From assembly GCF_022699665.1 (NCBI RefSeq), contig NZ_JALDNB010000009.1, positions 124,001-188,000 of the forward strand: 64,000 bases of DNA, written 5' to 3'. Below are positions 8,190-17,177 of the stretch, piece by piece (position 1 is the stretch's first letter; the number at the start of each line of letters is the position of its first letter). A program made the translations under genes and the position numbers. The notes beneath the pieces were generated by a model that was not told where the DNA came from, ran no database searches, and saw nothing but the letters and a program-made list of their open reading frames with translations. Source of the stretch: Chryseobacterium aahli (GTDB lineage Bacteria; Bacteroidota; Bacteroidia; Flavobacteriales; Weeksellaceae).

Positions 8190-9089
8190 ATGTCAAATAT
8201 CGGACTTATCATAGAAGAAAAATCAGCAGATATAGGAAATTTTTTAGTCGGAAGATTACTGCCTTTCCGCGAAAAAAGAGCAGTGGGACCTTTCGTTTTT
8301 ATCGATCACATGGGGCCTGCCGAACTGAAAGATTATCAGAATCTTGATGTTGCTGCACATCCGCATATCGGACTTTCTACATTAACTTATCTGCTTGAAG
8401 GATCAATTTTTCACAGAGACAGCATAGGAAGCGCACTTGAAATAAAACCCGGAGCCGTAAACTGGATGACAGCCGGAAAAGGCGTTGTACACTCAGAGAG
8501 AACTCCCGAATATCTAAGAACTACAGATAAAAAACTTCACGGATTTCAGATTTGGGTAGGTCTTCCGAAACATTTGGAACAAAGTGAACCTACTTTTCAT
8601 CACATCGAAGCCCATGAACTTCCGGTTTGGGAAGAAGATGAAGTTCAGTATAAATTAATTGCAGGTGAAGCTTTCGGAAAAAAATCTCCGGTTCCTGTTC
8701 ACAGTAAATTATTTTTTATTGAAATTAAAACAAAAACTGCACAGAAAATCAATATCGGACAAGACCTTTACGGAGAAGCGGCAATGTATGTTTTAGACGG
8801 AACAGTCAATATTGAAGATAATTCTTACGGTTCAAAACAATTATTGATTGCCAAAAACACCAGGCTTTGCGAGTTTGAAATGAGCGAGAACGCTACTGTT
8901 TATCTTTTTGGAGGCGAACCTTTTGATGAAGAACGTTTCATTTTCTGGAATTTTGTCAATTCTGACAAAGAAGTTATAGACAAAGCAAAAGTAGATTGGA
9001 ATGACCAGAATCATGAAGCTTTCCCTCTAATTCCAGGAGATGACAAAGAATATGTTCCGTTGCCAAAATCAATTTTGAACAGAAAATAA
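8190..9089 (+). CDS. Pirin family protein (second copy)
   Basis: 299 residues. Metal-binding set His57 and His59 (HPHIGLST) and His101 and Glu103 (VVHSERTP), almost the same numbering as human pirin. It differs strongly from the first copy, so they are not a recent duplication. A near-consensus -7 box (TAGCTTTA) lies at 8156-8163. Role: dioxygenase-like or redox-responsive cupin; not decidable here. Confidence 0.92.
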   Translation: MSNIGLIIEEKSADIGNFLVGRLLPFREKRAVGPFVFIDHMGPAELKDYQNLDVAAHPHIGLSTLTYLLEGSIFHRDSIGSALEIKPGAVNWMTAGKGVVHSERTPEYLRTTDKKLHGFQIWVGLPKHLEQSEPTFHHIEAHELPVWEEDEVQYKLIAGEAFGKKSPVPVHSKLFFIEIKTKTAQKINIGQDLYGEAAMYVLDGTVNIEDNSYGSKQLLIAKNTRLCEFEMSENATVYLFGGEPFDEERFIFWNFVNSDKEVIDKAKVDWNDQNHEAFPLIPGDDKEYVPLPKSILNRK

Positions 9090-9123
9090 ACCTAATTTTA
9101 ATATTTAGACCAATCTTTTATAA

Positions 9124-9999
9124 ATGAAAAACCTTGTAGTTTTATTCTTATTTTGTGCATCTTTTTTAGGGATTGCACAAACAACTGTAACTGAGCCTAA
9201 AAACAATCCGGCAGAATGGTCAAAAGACTATGAACCTTTCAAAATTGCAGGCAATCTGTATTATGTAGGAACCTATGACCTGGCATCTTATCTTGTCGTA
9301 ACCAATAAAGGCAGTATTCTTATCAACACAGGTTTGGCAGATTCTTATACTACTATTAAAAGAAATATCGAAAAGCTCGGTTTTAAATATAAAGACATTA
9401 AAATCCTGACCTTAACACAGGCTCATTTTGATCATATGGGTGCAATGGCTCAGATAAAAAAAGAAACAGGCGCAAAACTTTATGTGGACGAGAAAGATGC
9501 AACAGAGCTCAAAAGTGGTGGAAAATCTGACCATGAAATGGGAAAATACGGGGTCACTTTCGAACCCGTAAATCCTGATTTTCTTTTAAAGAATAAGGCT
9601 AAAATAAAATTAGGAAATACAGTGTTAACATTGCTTCACCATCCGGGCCACACAAAAGGATCATGCAGTTTTTTGCTTGAAACCAAAGATGGAAACAAAA
9701 TTTACAAAGTTTTGATTGCCAATTTACCTTCGATTATTATTGACCATAAATTTTCGGATGTAAAGAACTATCCTACCATTCAAAAAGATTATGCACAGAC
9801 TTTTGAAGACATGAAAAAAATTGATTTTGATCTATGGGTAGCCTCACATGCAAGCCAGTTTGACCTTCATAAGAAACGAAAAGAAGGAGATCCTTACAAT
9901 CCAAAATTGTTTATGGATAAAGAAAATTATTTTAAAAGGCTCAAAAATCTAGAAAACGATTATTTGGAAAAGGTAAAAGAAGATTCAGTGAAAAAATAA
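9124..9999 (+). CDS. Subclass B3 metallo-beta-lactamase, GOB-like
   Basis: Exported zinc hydrolase that would open beta-lactams, including carbapenems, in the periplasm. Signal peptide ends near AQT (residues 1-20). Metal motif Q99-A-H101-F-D103-H104, then His176 (HHPGHT) and His242 (SHASQFD). The Gln at the first zinc ligand, where most B1 and B3 enzymes have His116, is the signature of GOB enzymes. Long stretches (EPFKIAGNLYYVGTYDLASY, HASQFDLHKKRKEGDPYNP) are as I recall them from GOB-1. The length of 291 fits. No insertion sequence or cassette structure flanks it, so it looks like a resident chromosomal gene. Resistance is an inference. Confidence 0.93.
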   Translation: MKNLVVLFLFCASFLGIAQTTVTEPKNNPAEWSKDYEPFKIAGNLYYVGTYDLASYLVVTNKGSILINTGLADSYTTIKRNIEKLGFKYKDIKILTLTQAHFDHMGAMAQIKKETGAKLYVDEKDATELKSGGKSDHEMGKYGVTFEPVNPDFLLKNKAKIKLGNTVLTLLHHPGHTKGSCSFLLETKDGNKIYKVLIANLPSIIIDHKFSDVKNYPTIQKDYAQTFEDMKKIDFDLWVASHASQFDLHKKRKEGDPYNPKLFMDKENYFKRLKNLENDYLEKVKEDSVKK

Positions 10000-10043
10000 T
10001 CAATTCAGGATTATACTTTTTGATAATTTAATAATAAATAAAC

Positions 10044-10577
10044 ATGAAAATATTAGCATTTGCAGGAAGTACATCTTCCACATCCATCAATAGAGAACTG
10101 GTAAAATTTGTTCTGAAAAGCTTTGAAGAAAACGAAATTAATCTAATAGACCTCAATGATTTTGATATGCCTGTATTTTCCGTTGACCGCGAAAAGAAAG
10201 GTTTTCCTGCTGAAGCACATAACTTTTTGAAGCAGATTGAAGATTGCGATGTGATTATCTGTTCTTTGGCAGAACACAACCGCTCTTATTCGGCAGCTTT
10301 TAAGAATGTTTTCGATTGGGCATCAAGAATTAATGTGAAAGTTTTCCAGAATAAACCGATGCTTTTAATGAGCACTTCACCCGGCGGTTACGGTGGTGGA
10401 AATGTAATGAATACAGCAAAAACTTTCTTCCCGCAATTTGCAGCAGATGTGAAAGAAACTTTTTCATTACCTAAATTTTATGAAAATTTTGATTTGGAAA
10501 GCGGTGTCATCAATCCTGAAATGCTGAAAGATCTTAATGATAAAATTGAAAACTTTAAAAATCAAACTAAATCGTAA
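10044..10577 (+). CDS. NADPH-dependent FMN reductase family protein
   Basis: Flavodoxin-fold oxidoreductase of 177 residues. It begins ILAFAGSTSSTSINRELV, the phosphate-binding loop of the family, and contains the conserved SPGGYGGGNVMN loop in the middle. Probably reduces FMN, quinones or other electrophiles in the cytoplasm. It is followed after 3 bases by the YjdI-like gene, so it likely heads an operon through 11480. Confidence 0.9.
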   Translation: MKILAFAGSTSSTSINRELVKFVLKSFEENEINLIDLNDFDMPVFSVDREKKGFPAEAHNFLKQIEDCDVIICSLAEHNRSYSAAFKNVFDWASRINVKVFQNKPMLLMSTSPGGYGGGNVMNTAKTFFPQFAADVKETFSLPKFYENFDLESGVINPEMLKDLNDKIENFKNQTKS

Positions 10578-10580
10578 GTC

Positions 10581-10799
10581 ATGGAAACACATAAATATTC
10601 TAATGGTAACATTAATGTAATCTGGCAACCTAAGAAGTGTATTCACGCAGGAGTTTGTGTAAAAATGCTTCCAAAAGTTTATAATCCTAAAGATCGACCT
10701 TGGATAAAAGCAGAAAATGCAACTTCTGATGAACTACAAAATCAAATCAATCAATGTCCTTCCGGTGCATTGACCTACGAATTAAATACTGAAAAATAA
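10581..10799 (+). CDS. YjdI-like mono-cluster iron-sulfur protein
   Basis: 72 residues of the divergent 4Fe-4S mono-cluster family. Cys20 and Cys26 (CIHAGVC) and Cys59 (CPSGAL) are the only cysteines, so three cysteine ligands plus another residue would hold a cluster. The stop overlaps the start of the OsmC gene by one base, indicating coupled translation. Function in the stress operon is unknown. Confidence 0.9.
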   Translation: METHKYSNGNINVIWQPKKCIHAGVCVKMLPKVYNPKDRPWIKAENATSDELQNQINQCPSGALTYELNTEK

Positions 10800-11197
10800 T
10801 GGCTGTAACCGTAAAAGCAAGTTTAGGCAAAACAAAATATTATACAGAAGTTGTCGCAGGTGAAAACACTCTGATTACCGACGAACCCGTTGATAAAGGC
10901 GGACAAAACAAAGGTTTTAATCCTTTTGAAATTCTGGCTACGTCTTTGGCAAGTTGTACTGCAGCGACTTTAAGAATGTACATCGACAGAAAAGAATGGG
11001 ACGTTGAAAAAATCGACGTAGAAGTAGAACTGGAAAATTTTCCGCTGACAAAATTGGCTGTTTTTAAAAGAAATGTTAGTTTTGAAGGAAGCAATCTGAG
11101 CGACGAGCAACTGAAAAGACTTCATTCCATCGCAGATGCTTGTCCGGTACACAAAATATTACTTAACGAAATAGAAATTCAAACCAAATTTTCATAA
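10799..11197 (+). CDS. OsmC family protein
   Basis: 132 residues. The redox cysteine pair of OsmC/Ohr proteins is present as Cys53 (SLASCTAAT) and Cys115 (DACPVHKI), with FNPFEILATSLA before the first. Such proteins reduce organic or fatty-acid hydroperoxides. The start overlaps the preceding stop. Co-location with the FMN reductase and YjdI-like gene suggests a shared role against electrophilic or oxidative damage. Confidence 0.92.
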   Translation: MAVTVKASLGKTKYYTEVVAGENTLITDEPVDKGGQNKGFNPFEILATSLASCTAATLRMYIDRKEWDVEKIDVEVELENFPLTKLAVFKRNVSFEGSNLSDEQLKRLHSIADACPVHKILLNEIEIQTKFS

Positions 11198-11198
11198 T

Positions 11199-11480
11199 AT
11201 GATAGAAGTAAAACAAAACAACAACGAAAAACACGGAAGCTTTGAAGCTGTAATTGATGGAAACAGAGCAGGATTAATGACCTATACCTGGGCTGGTGAA
11301 GACAGATTCATCATCGATCACACCGAAGTAGACGATGCTTACAACGGAAAAGGTGTTGGAAAAGAAATGCTGATCAAAGCAGTAGAATTTGCTAGAGAAA
11401 ACAGCAAAAAAATAATTCCGCTTTGTCCTTTTGCGAAAGCTACTTTTCAAAAAAATGAAGATTTGAGGGACGTTTTGTAG
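11199..11480 (+). CDS. Small GNAT-like N-acetyltransferase (YjdJ/COG2388 type)
   Basis: 93 residues. DHTEVDDAYNGKGVGKEML is the acetyl-CoA loop and IIPLCPFAKATFQKN the family C-terminal motif. It begins one base after the OsmC stop. The YjdI-like / YjdJ-like pairing mirrors the adjacent yjdI-yjdJ genes of E. coli, here with osmC inserted between them. It is the last gene before a strong terminator. Confidence 0.9.
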   Translation: MIEVKQNNNEKHGSFEAVIDGNRAGLMTYTWAGEDRFIIDHTEVDDAYNGKGVGKEMLIKAVEFARENSKKIIPLCPFAKATFQKNEDLRDVL

Positions 11481-11504
11481 TATTACGATCAGAATTAAAA
11501 TCTT

Positions 11505-11545
11505 AAAAACCTTTCACGAAATCTCGCTGAAAGGTTTTTCTTTTT
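11505..11545 (+). terminator. Terminator of the FMN reductase-YjdI-OsmC-GNAT operon
   Basis: AAAAACCTTTCA and TGAAAGGTTTTT pair; CTTTTTC follows. Confidence 0.88.
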
Positions 11546-11564
11546 CAACAGAAACAAAAAAAAC

Positions 11565-11572
11565 TATATTTG
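11565..11572 (+). promoter_or_regulatory. Bacteroidota -7 box TATATTTG
   Basis: Perfect TAnnTTTG 20 bases before the symporter ATG and directly after a terminator. Confidence 0.55.
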
Positions 11573-11592
11573 CTAAAATTTAAAACCTTAGC

Positions 11593-13167
11593 ATGAATCC
11601 AGGAACTGTCCTTTTGCTGTTTGTATTTGTTTATTTCGTAGGTCTTTTGGTGATCTCGTATTTTACAAGCCGAAATTCTGACAATCAATCATTTTTCATT
11701 GGCAACAAAAAAAGCAAATGGTGGCTTGTAGCCTTCGGAATGATCGGAACCAGCTTAAGTGGTGTAACATTTATTTCCGTTCCGGGAACTGTGGGAAAAA
11801 TGACAGGAAGTGAATACATTTTCGGAGGTTTTGAATATTACATGATGGTGATTGGTTTTTTCATCGGGTATTTTATTGTGGCGGCAGTACTTCTTCCACT
11901 CTATTACAAGATGAATCTGACCTCTATTTACACGTACTTAGGCAGAAGATTCAATGTTGAAGCCCATAAAATTGGTTCGGTATTTTTCATAGTTTCAAGA
12001 GCGATTGGTGCAACGGCGAGATTATATTTGGTCGTGAACGTTTTACAGATATTTTTATTGGAAGGTTTAGGCGTTCCGTTTTGGGTAACGGCTTTGGTAC
12101 TTCTGTTAATGGTACTTCTATACACTTTTGAAGGTGGAGTGAAAACTATTGTCATTACTGATACCTTGCAGACATCATTTATGATCATCAGTTTGATTGC
12201 CTGTATCGTTTATATTTTATCTAATTTAAATCTATCTTTTGGGGAAGCGTACACGATTTTAGAGCAGAAAAACTATACCCATTTTATCAATTTTGATCCG
12301 AATTCCAAGACATTTTTCCTGAAAACCATTTTGGGTGGAATTTTCATCACCATCGCAATGACCGGATTGGATCAGGAAATGATGCAGAAAAACATCTCGG
12401 TTGATAACCTGAAAAACTCAAAGAAAAACATGTTGACTTTCGCAGGAACATTGCTTTTTGTGAATTTGGCTTTCCTTTTTTTAGGTGGTTTGCTTTATCT
12501 TTTTGCACTGCAAAATGGCGCAGGATATTCTGAACTAATTAGCATTGTAGACGGAAAAGAAGTTGTTTCTAATGTTTTCGGATTCAAAGATGCTGCAGGT
12601 AATGTGAAAAACATCATGGGAGACGATTTATTCCCGGCTTTATCGCTTAATGGGTATTTTCCGATGGCAATTTCAGTAATTTTCATTATCGGATTGATTT
12701 CGGCTCTATTCCCTTCTGCAGATGGTGCTTTAACTGCCGTTACGAGTTCTTATTGTGTAGATTTATTAAATTTAAATGAAGATAAAACCAGAACAGAAAA
12801 GGAAAAGAAACATCTTCGTATGAAAATTCACTTGACGTTTACGGTCGTTTTCTTTATTTTAATTATGGTTTTCAAAGCGATGAATGACAAGTCGATTGTT
12901 TACCTCATCATGGAAATTGCAGGCTACACGTACGGACCGCTTTTAGGACTTTTTGCATTCGGAATCTTTACCAAATTTAAAATTTCAAAAAAATATTCAA
13001 TTCTTGCGGTGACGCTTTTAGCACCGGTTATTACTTATCTAATAAATTATTTAGTAACCACTTACACCGATTACAGAATTGGTGTGGAATTGATTATTTT
13101 GAATGGTTTATTGACCTTTATTGGGTTGTGGTTAGTGAAAAATAAGAATTATTTAAAGTTGGTCTAA
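11593..13167 (+). CDS. Sodium:solute symporter (SSS family)
   Basis: Inner-membrane Na+-coupled importer of 524 residues with about 13 hydrophobic helices. Family signs: SFFIGNKKSKWWLVAFGMIGTS, then SGVTFISVPGTV in helix 1-2, FEGGVKTIVITDTLQ, a later SALFPSADGALTAVTSS and a C-terminal set of helices. The solute is unknown; many Bacteroidota homologues are placed with sialic acid or sugar pathways, but no such genes are nearby. Confidence 0.9.
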   Translation: MNPGTVLLLFVFVYFVGLLVISYFTSRNSDNQSFFIGNKKSKWWLVAFGMIGTSLSGVTFISVPGTVGKMTGSEYIFGGFEYYMMVIGFFIGYFIVAAVLLPLYYKMNLTSIYTYLGRRFNVEAHKIGSVFFIVSRAIGATARLYLVVNVLQIFLLEGLGVPFWVTALVLLLMVLLYTFEGGVKTIVITDTLQTSFMIISLIACIVYILSNLNLSFGEAYTILEQKNYTHFINFDPNSKTFFLKTILGGIFITIAMTGLDQEMMQKNISVDNLKNSKKNMLTFAGTLLFVNLAFLFLGGLLYLFALQNGAGYSELISIVDGKEVVSNVFGFKDAAGNVKNIMGDDLFPALSLNGYFPMAISVIFIIGLISALFPSADGALTAVTSSYCVDLLNLNEDKTRTEKEKKHLRMKIHLTFTVVFFILIMVFKAMNDKSIVYLIMEIAGYTYGPLLGLFAFGIFTKFKISKKYSILAVTLLAPVITYLINYLVTTYTDYRIGVELIILNGLLTFIGLWLVKNKNYLKLV

Positions 13168-13286
13168 AATCATTTTTTTAAAATCAATTAATTTCCGTGA
13201 ATGAGGATAATTGTGCTGGAATTAAGTCTTCTACATTCGACAACATAAGATTAGTGCGTTACGCTTAATTATAAATTTCAAACAAA

Positions 13287-14279
13287 ATGTCTCAATTTAA
13301 CTTTTTTAAAATATTAGAAAAAGACAATAAAGAATTAATTCATTCGGCATTTATTTCTTATTTACTTGATAACAATAAGAATTTTAGAAAAAATTTCATA
13401 CACGAAAAAATAGGGAATTTTAAAATCTCTGAACTGGAAAAATCCTACTCTGATAAAAAGTTAAAAATTCGCATTGATATAGAAATTAGAAGTTCAGAAG
13501 GAAATTTTATAGCTTTTATCGAAAATAAATTTAAATCGTTCCCAACTAATAAACAACTACAAAATTATGATAAAGTATTTAAAAGCAAATTTGATAAATC
13601 TTTTGAGCTAAAGAAAATTCTATTTTGTTTTGATAAAAGTATTGCTAAACTTAAAACCAATTGGAAAATATTAGACTACAAAGATTTATTGGATTTTTTA
13701 AAAATAGATTATCAATCAAAAATTAATAGTGATGAAGATATTTTTGTAAAGCACTACATTACTTTTTTGTCAGACTACATTGAGACGTACAAAAACTTAA
13801 AGTACAATTGTAATCATTTATTCAAACCTAATTTAACTAAAGATCAAAAATTCTGGTTAAAACTTTTGAATTCCCAAATCGCAATGGAATTTGAAAGTGA
13901 ATTTTCAGACCAACAATTTGTATTTATTATAAATCCAGGAAATACATCAACACCTTTATTGAGTATTATTCCTAAACATTGGAAAAGTAAAACAGGTGAA
14001 GAAGTTTTAATTCAATTTCAAGGTAATGAATTAAAATTCTATTTGCATTCAAAAAATAAGGAAAGCGCACAAAAGCTAATACATTATAGTATAGACAAGA
14101 CTTGGAATAATAACATTGAGATAAAAAAACTGACTAAAAGAAATGAAAATTCTTGTTTTATTTTCAAGACAAAAATCACAGATAACTTAGATAATGATTT
14201 TACTTATAAAGAATTATATAAACTAATTATTGAATTTTATAATAACATCGAAGAAAAAATCATTAAAAACTACAAATAA
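13287..14279 (+). CDS. Orphan PD-(D/E)XK nuclease superfamily protein
   Basis: 330 residues, lysine- and asparagine-rich and clearly more AT-rich than its neighbours. The core shows the PDDEXK_4-type layout: Asp64 (RIDIEIRSSEG), then FIAFIENKFKS with Glu79 and Lys81, followed by QLQNY with Gln90 and Tyr94. These would be the metal and lysine residues of a restriction-like nuclease. No methyltransferase, antitoxin or mobile gene is beside it. Likely a horizontally acquired defence or repair gene, but its function is unknown. Confidence 0.8.
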   Translation: MSQFNFFKILEKDNKELIHSAFISYLLDNNKNFRKNFIHEKIGNFKISELEKSYSDKKLKIRIDIEIRSSEGNFIAFIENKFKSFPTNKQLQNYDKVFKSKFDKSFELKKILFCFDKSIAKLKTNWKILDYKDLLDFLKIDYQSKINSDEDIFVKHYITFLSDYIETYKNLKYNCNHLFKPNLTKDQKFWLKLLNSQIAMEFESEFSDQQFVFIINPGNTSTPLLSIIPKHWKSKTGEEVLIQFQGNELKFYLHSKNKESAQKLIHYSIDKTWNNNIEIKKLTKRNENSCFIFKTKITDNLDNDFTYKELYKLIIEFYNNIEEKIIKNYK

Positions 14280-14523
14280 GTTATACTTTTTCTTAATCTT
14301 ATTTTTCTATAGAAACAACATTTTAGTATCAAGAAAATAATTACACATAATCATTTTTAAATTTTGGCTAAAACTATTTTTCCTATGTCTAAATCGAAAT
14401 TAGACTAAAATCCCGACCTTATTGACACAAGCAATACTACTATTTCATTAGATTTTCCATTTCCGTAAGCCGACAAAAAATCGTAAATTCGCATGTATCA
14501 ATTCTAATAATAAATCCTAATAT

Positions 14524-15375
14524 ATGAGTAAAAGTATTGAAGAGCTGAAATCTCTTACAACACAAATCAGAAGAGACATTTTGAGAATGGTTCATGCTGT
14601 AAATTCAGGGCATCCTGGTGGAAGTTTAGGCTGTACAGAGTACTTCACCGCACTTTATGGTAAAGTTTTAAACTACAAGTTACCATTCACCATGGAAGGT
14701 AAGAACGAAGATCATTTCTACCTTTCAAACGGACATATTTCACCGGTTTTCTATTCTACTTTGGCAAGATTTGGTTTCTTTCCGGTAGATGAATTGAAGA
14801 CTTTTAGAAAATTAAATTCAAGATTACAAGGTCACCCAACCACTCATGAAGGTTTGGAAGGAATTAGAATTGCTTCAGGATCCTTAGGTCAGGGACTTTC
14901 TGTAGCGCTTGGTGTTGCTCAGGGTAAAAAATTAGACGGTGACAATTCTTTGGTGTATACCCTTCACGGTGACGGAGAATTGCAGGAAGGTCAGGTTTGG
15001 GAAGCTTTGATGTATGCTGCAGCTAAAAAAGTAGATAATGTGATCTCTACAATCGATTATAACGGACAACAGATTGACGGAAGCACAGAAAACGTACTTT
15101 CATTGGGAAATCTTCATGCGAAATTAGAAGCTTTCGGATGGATCGTTTTGGAAGAGAAAAACGGTAACGACCTTGAGGCCGTAATTGCTATTCTTGAAAG
15201 AGCAAAAACGGAAACAGGAAACGGAAAACCAGTGGCAATCATCCTTCACACAATTATGGGTAACGGTGTTGATTACATGATGGGAACTCACGCTTGGCAT
15301 GGTAAAGCTCCGAATGACGAGCAGTTAGATACAGCTTTCAAACAATTATACTTAGAAGCTCCGGCTGACTATTAA
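14524..15375 (+). CDS. Transketolase, N-terminal (TPP-binding) subunit
   Basis: First half of a split transketolase (283 residues), pentose phosphate pathway. NSGHPGGSLGCTEY and HGDGELQEGQVWEA, continuing to DYNGQQIDGS, form the thiamine diphosphate and metal site. The C-terminal half is encoded by the next gene 69 bases downstream. The two-gene form is common in Flavobacteriia and archaea. A TAAATTCG near -7 box lies at 14484-14491. Confidence 0.95.
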   Translation: MSKSIEELKSLTTQIRRDILRMVHAVNSGHPGGSLGCTEYFTALYGKVLNYKLPFTMEGKNEDHFYLSNGHISPVFYSTLARFGFFPVDELKTFRKLNSRLQGHPTTHEGLEGIRIASGSLGQGLSVALGVAQGKKLDGDNSLVYTLHGDGELQEGQVWEALMYAAAKKVDNVISTIDYNGQQIDGSTENVLSLGNLHAKLEAFGWIVLEEKNGNDLEAVIAILERAKTETGNGKPVAIILHTIMGNGVDYMMGTHAWHGKAPNDEQLDTAFKQLYLEAPADY

Positions 15376-15444
15376 TTATTAGTAATGAATAATTAGTAAT
15401 AAGTAATTATTCAATCTTTAAATATTATAATCTTTAAATTCAAA

Positions 15445-16392
15445 ATGAAATATACATATACAGAAAAAAAAGATACACGTTCAGGATTTGGGGCTGGATT
15501 AGCTGAATTGGCTGATAAAAACCCAAATGTTGTAGCACTTTGTGCAGACCTTATCGGTTCTTTGAAAATGGAAAAATTCATCGAAAAAGCTCCTGAAAGA
15601 TTTTACCAAGTTGGTATCGCAGAAGCAAACATGATGGGATTGGCTGCAGGTTTGAGCATTACAGGAAAAATTCCTTTTACAGGAACTTTTGCTAACTTCT
15701 CTACTTCAAGAGTTTATGACCAGATTCGTCAGTCGATTGCATACTCAAATAAAAACGTAAAAATCTGTGCATCTCACGCAGGTCTTACTTTGGGCGAAGA
15801 TGGTGCAACACACCAGGTTTTGGAAGACATCGGAATGATGAAAATGCTTCCGGGAATGACCGTAATCAACACTTGTGACTACAACCAAACGAAAGCGGCT
15901 ACTCTAGCGATTGCTGACTTTGAAGGTCCTGTTTATTTAAGATTCGGAAGACCGGTAGTTCCTGTATTTATTCCTGAAGATATGCCTTTCGAAATTGGAA
16001 AAGGGATTCTTTTACAGGAAGGAACAGATGTAACGATTGTTGCAACTGGTCACTTGGTATGGGAATCTTTGGTTGCGGCAGAAGAGCTTGAAAAAGAAGG
16101 TATTTCTTGTGAAGTAATCAACATCCACACAATTAAACCTCTGGACGAGCAAATCATCCTAAAATCTGTTGAAAAAACAGGTAAAATTGTTACTGCTGAA
16201 GAGCACAACTATTTAGGTGGTTTAGGAGAATCAGTAGCAGGAATGTTGGCTAGAAAAAGACCTACAAGACAAGAATTTGTTGCAGTAAACGACACTTTCG
16301 GAGAATCTGCAACTCCTGCCGAATTAATGAAAAAATATAAAATCGATTCTGCGGCTGTAATAGAAGCGGTGAAAAGAATTTTAGATAAATAA
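15445..16392 (+). CDS. Transketolase, C-terminal (pyrimidine-binding) subunit
   Basis: 315 residues comprising the pyrimidine domain (FYQVGIAEANMMGLAAGLS, with the catalytic Glu that activates TPP) and the transketolase C domain (VATGHLVWESLVAAEELE). Partners the preceding subunit to form one active site at the dimer interface. The 69-base gap is an AT-rich imperfect palindrome (TAATTATTAGTAATGAATAATTAG). Confidence 0.95.
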   Translation: MKYTYTEKKDTRSGFGAGLAELADKNPNVVALCADLIGSLKMEKFIEKAPERFYQVGIAEANMMGLAAGLSITGKIPFTGTFANFSTSRVYDQIRQSIAYSNKNVKICASHAGLTLGEDGATHQVLEDIGMMKMLPGMTVINTCDYNQTKAATLAIADFEGPVYLRFGRPVVPVFIPEDMPFEIGKGILLQEGTDVTIVATGHLVWESLVAAEELEKEGISCEVINIHTIKPLDEQIILKSVEKTGKIVTAEEHNYLGGLGESVAGMLARKRPTRQEFVAVNDTFGESATPAELMKKYKIDSAAVIEAVKRILDK

Positions 16393-16414
16393 ATTTCTTT
16401 TTGAAATCATATTT

Positions 16415-16441
16415 AAAACACGCTTTCGGGCGTGTTTTTTG
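16415..16441 (+). terminator. Transketolase operon terminator
   Basis: AAAACACGC and GCGTGTTTT pair around TTTCGG; T run follows. Confidence 0.9.
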
Positions 16442-16550
16442 TTTTGCATATACCGAAGCAGCGGATTGTAATTATGTCGAAATACTTGGTTTGGTAATTG
16501 CTGTTCTATTTTTAGTGAATAAAAATTTTAAATATAAAACCTAAAAAAAC

Positions 16551-17105
16551 ATGAAACAATTATTAACCCTACTACTTGGAATCATCTTTATTTTAACAGG
16601 AATTGATTCTGCAAAAGCTTGTTCACCAGTTCATACCCCATTTAATCAACTTTTAGATAATTTTGATCCAACATTAAATACTGCAGTAGAAGGTTATTTT
16701 ATTTCTCCAAATACGTTTAAAGTGACCAAATCATACAATCCGGCGATAAAAGTCGGGAGCGAAAATAAAGTTTTCGAATATGGACCGTTCGGAAGCCAAT
16801 GCGAAATGTACGAAATGGAAAGTGGCATTGATCCAAAATTTATTGGATCTAAAAACAGCAGAATATTATTTTTAAATAAAGACCGAAGCAAAAATGGAAA
16901 ATTAGTAACCCCAATCTTTCATGGAGAAGGGGTATCAATTAATGGCTCAAAAACAGTAACGTTTAATCATTATATTTCCTCTAATAAAGTACCCTATTCT
17001 CAGGAATATCGCTTTTCTGCAACTTTAGATGAAGTAAGAAAACGTTTTCTTCAACAAAAAACAACTGTTCCGTTAAAATGGAATAAGAATGTTGTTAAAA
17101 GATAA
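16551..17105 (+). CDS. Secreted protein of unknown function
   Basis: 184 residues with a signal peptide ending at SAKA, leaving Cys24 as the first mature residue if signal peptidase I cuts there; the site also loosely resembles a lipobox. No domain recognised. Cys24 and Cys83 could form a disulfide. The small size and N-terminal cysteine recall netrin-like modules, but this is weak. Convergent with the next gene. Confidence 0.75.
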   Translation: MKQLLTLLLGIIFILTGIDSAKACSPVHTPFNQLLDNFDPTLNTAVEGYFISPNTFKVTKSYNPAIKVGSENKVFEYGPFGSQCEMYEMESGIDPKFIGSKNSRILFLNKDRSKNGKLVTPIFHGEGVSINGSKTVTFNHYISSNKVPYSQEYRFSATLDEVRKRFLQQKTTVPLKWNKNVVKR

Positions 17106-17125
17106 AAAGTTTACTGTAAATAATT

Positions 17126-17157
17126 AATCCACCGAATATTCAGTGGATTTTTTTTTT
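17126..17157 (+). terminator. Terminator between convergent genes
   Basis: AATCCAC and GTGGATT arms with GAATATTC in the centre, followed by nine or more T. Confidence 0.85.
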
Positions 17158-17177
17158 AATAAATATTTTAAAATTAA

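Noticed and set aside
15376..15444. AT-rich palindrome between the transketolase genes as a terminator.
   Set aside because: No GC in the stem and no T run; the two subunits must be made together.
14524..16392. Frameshifted transketolase gene.
   Set aside because: Both halves have clean starts and stops and a 69-base spacer; the two-subunit form is known in this group.
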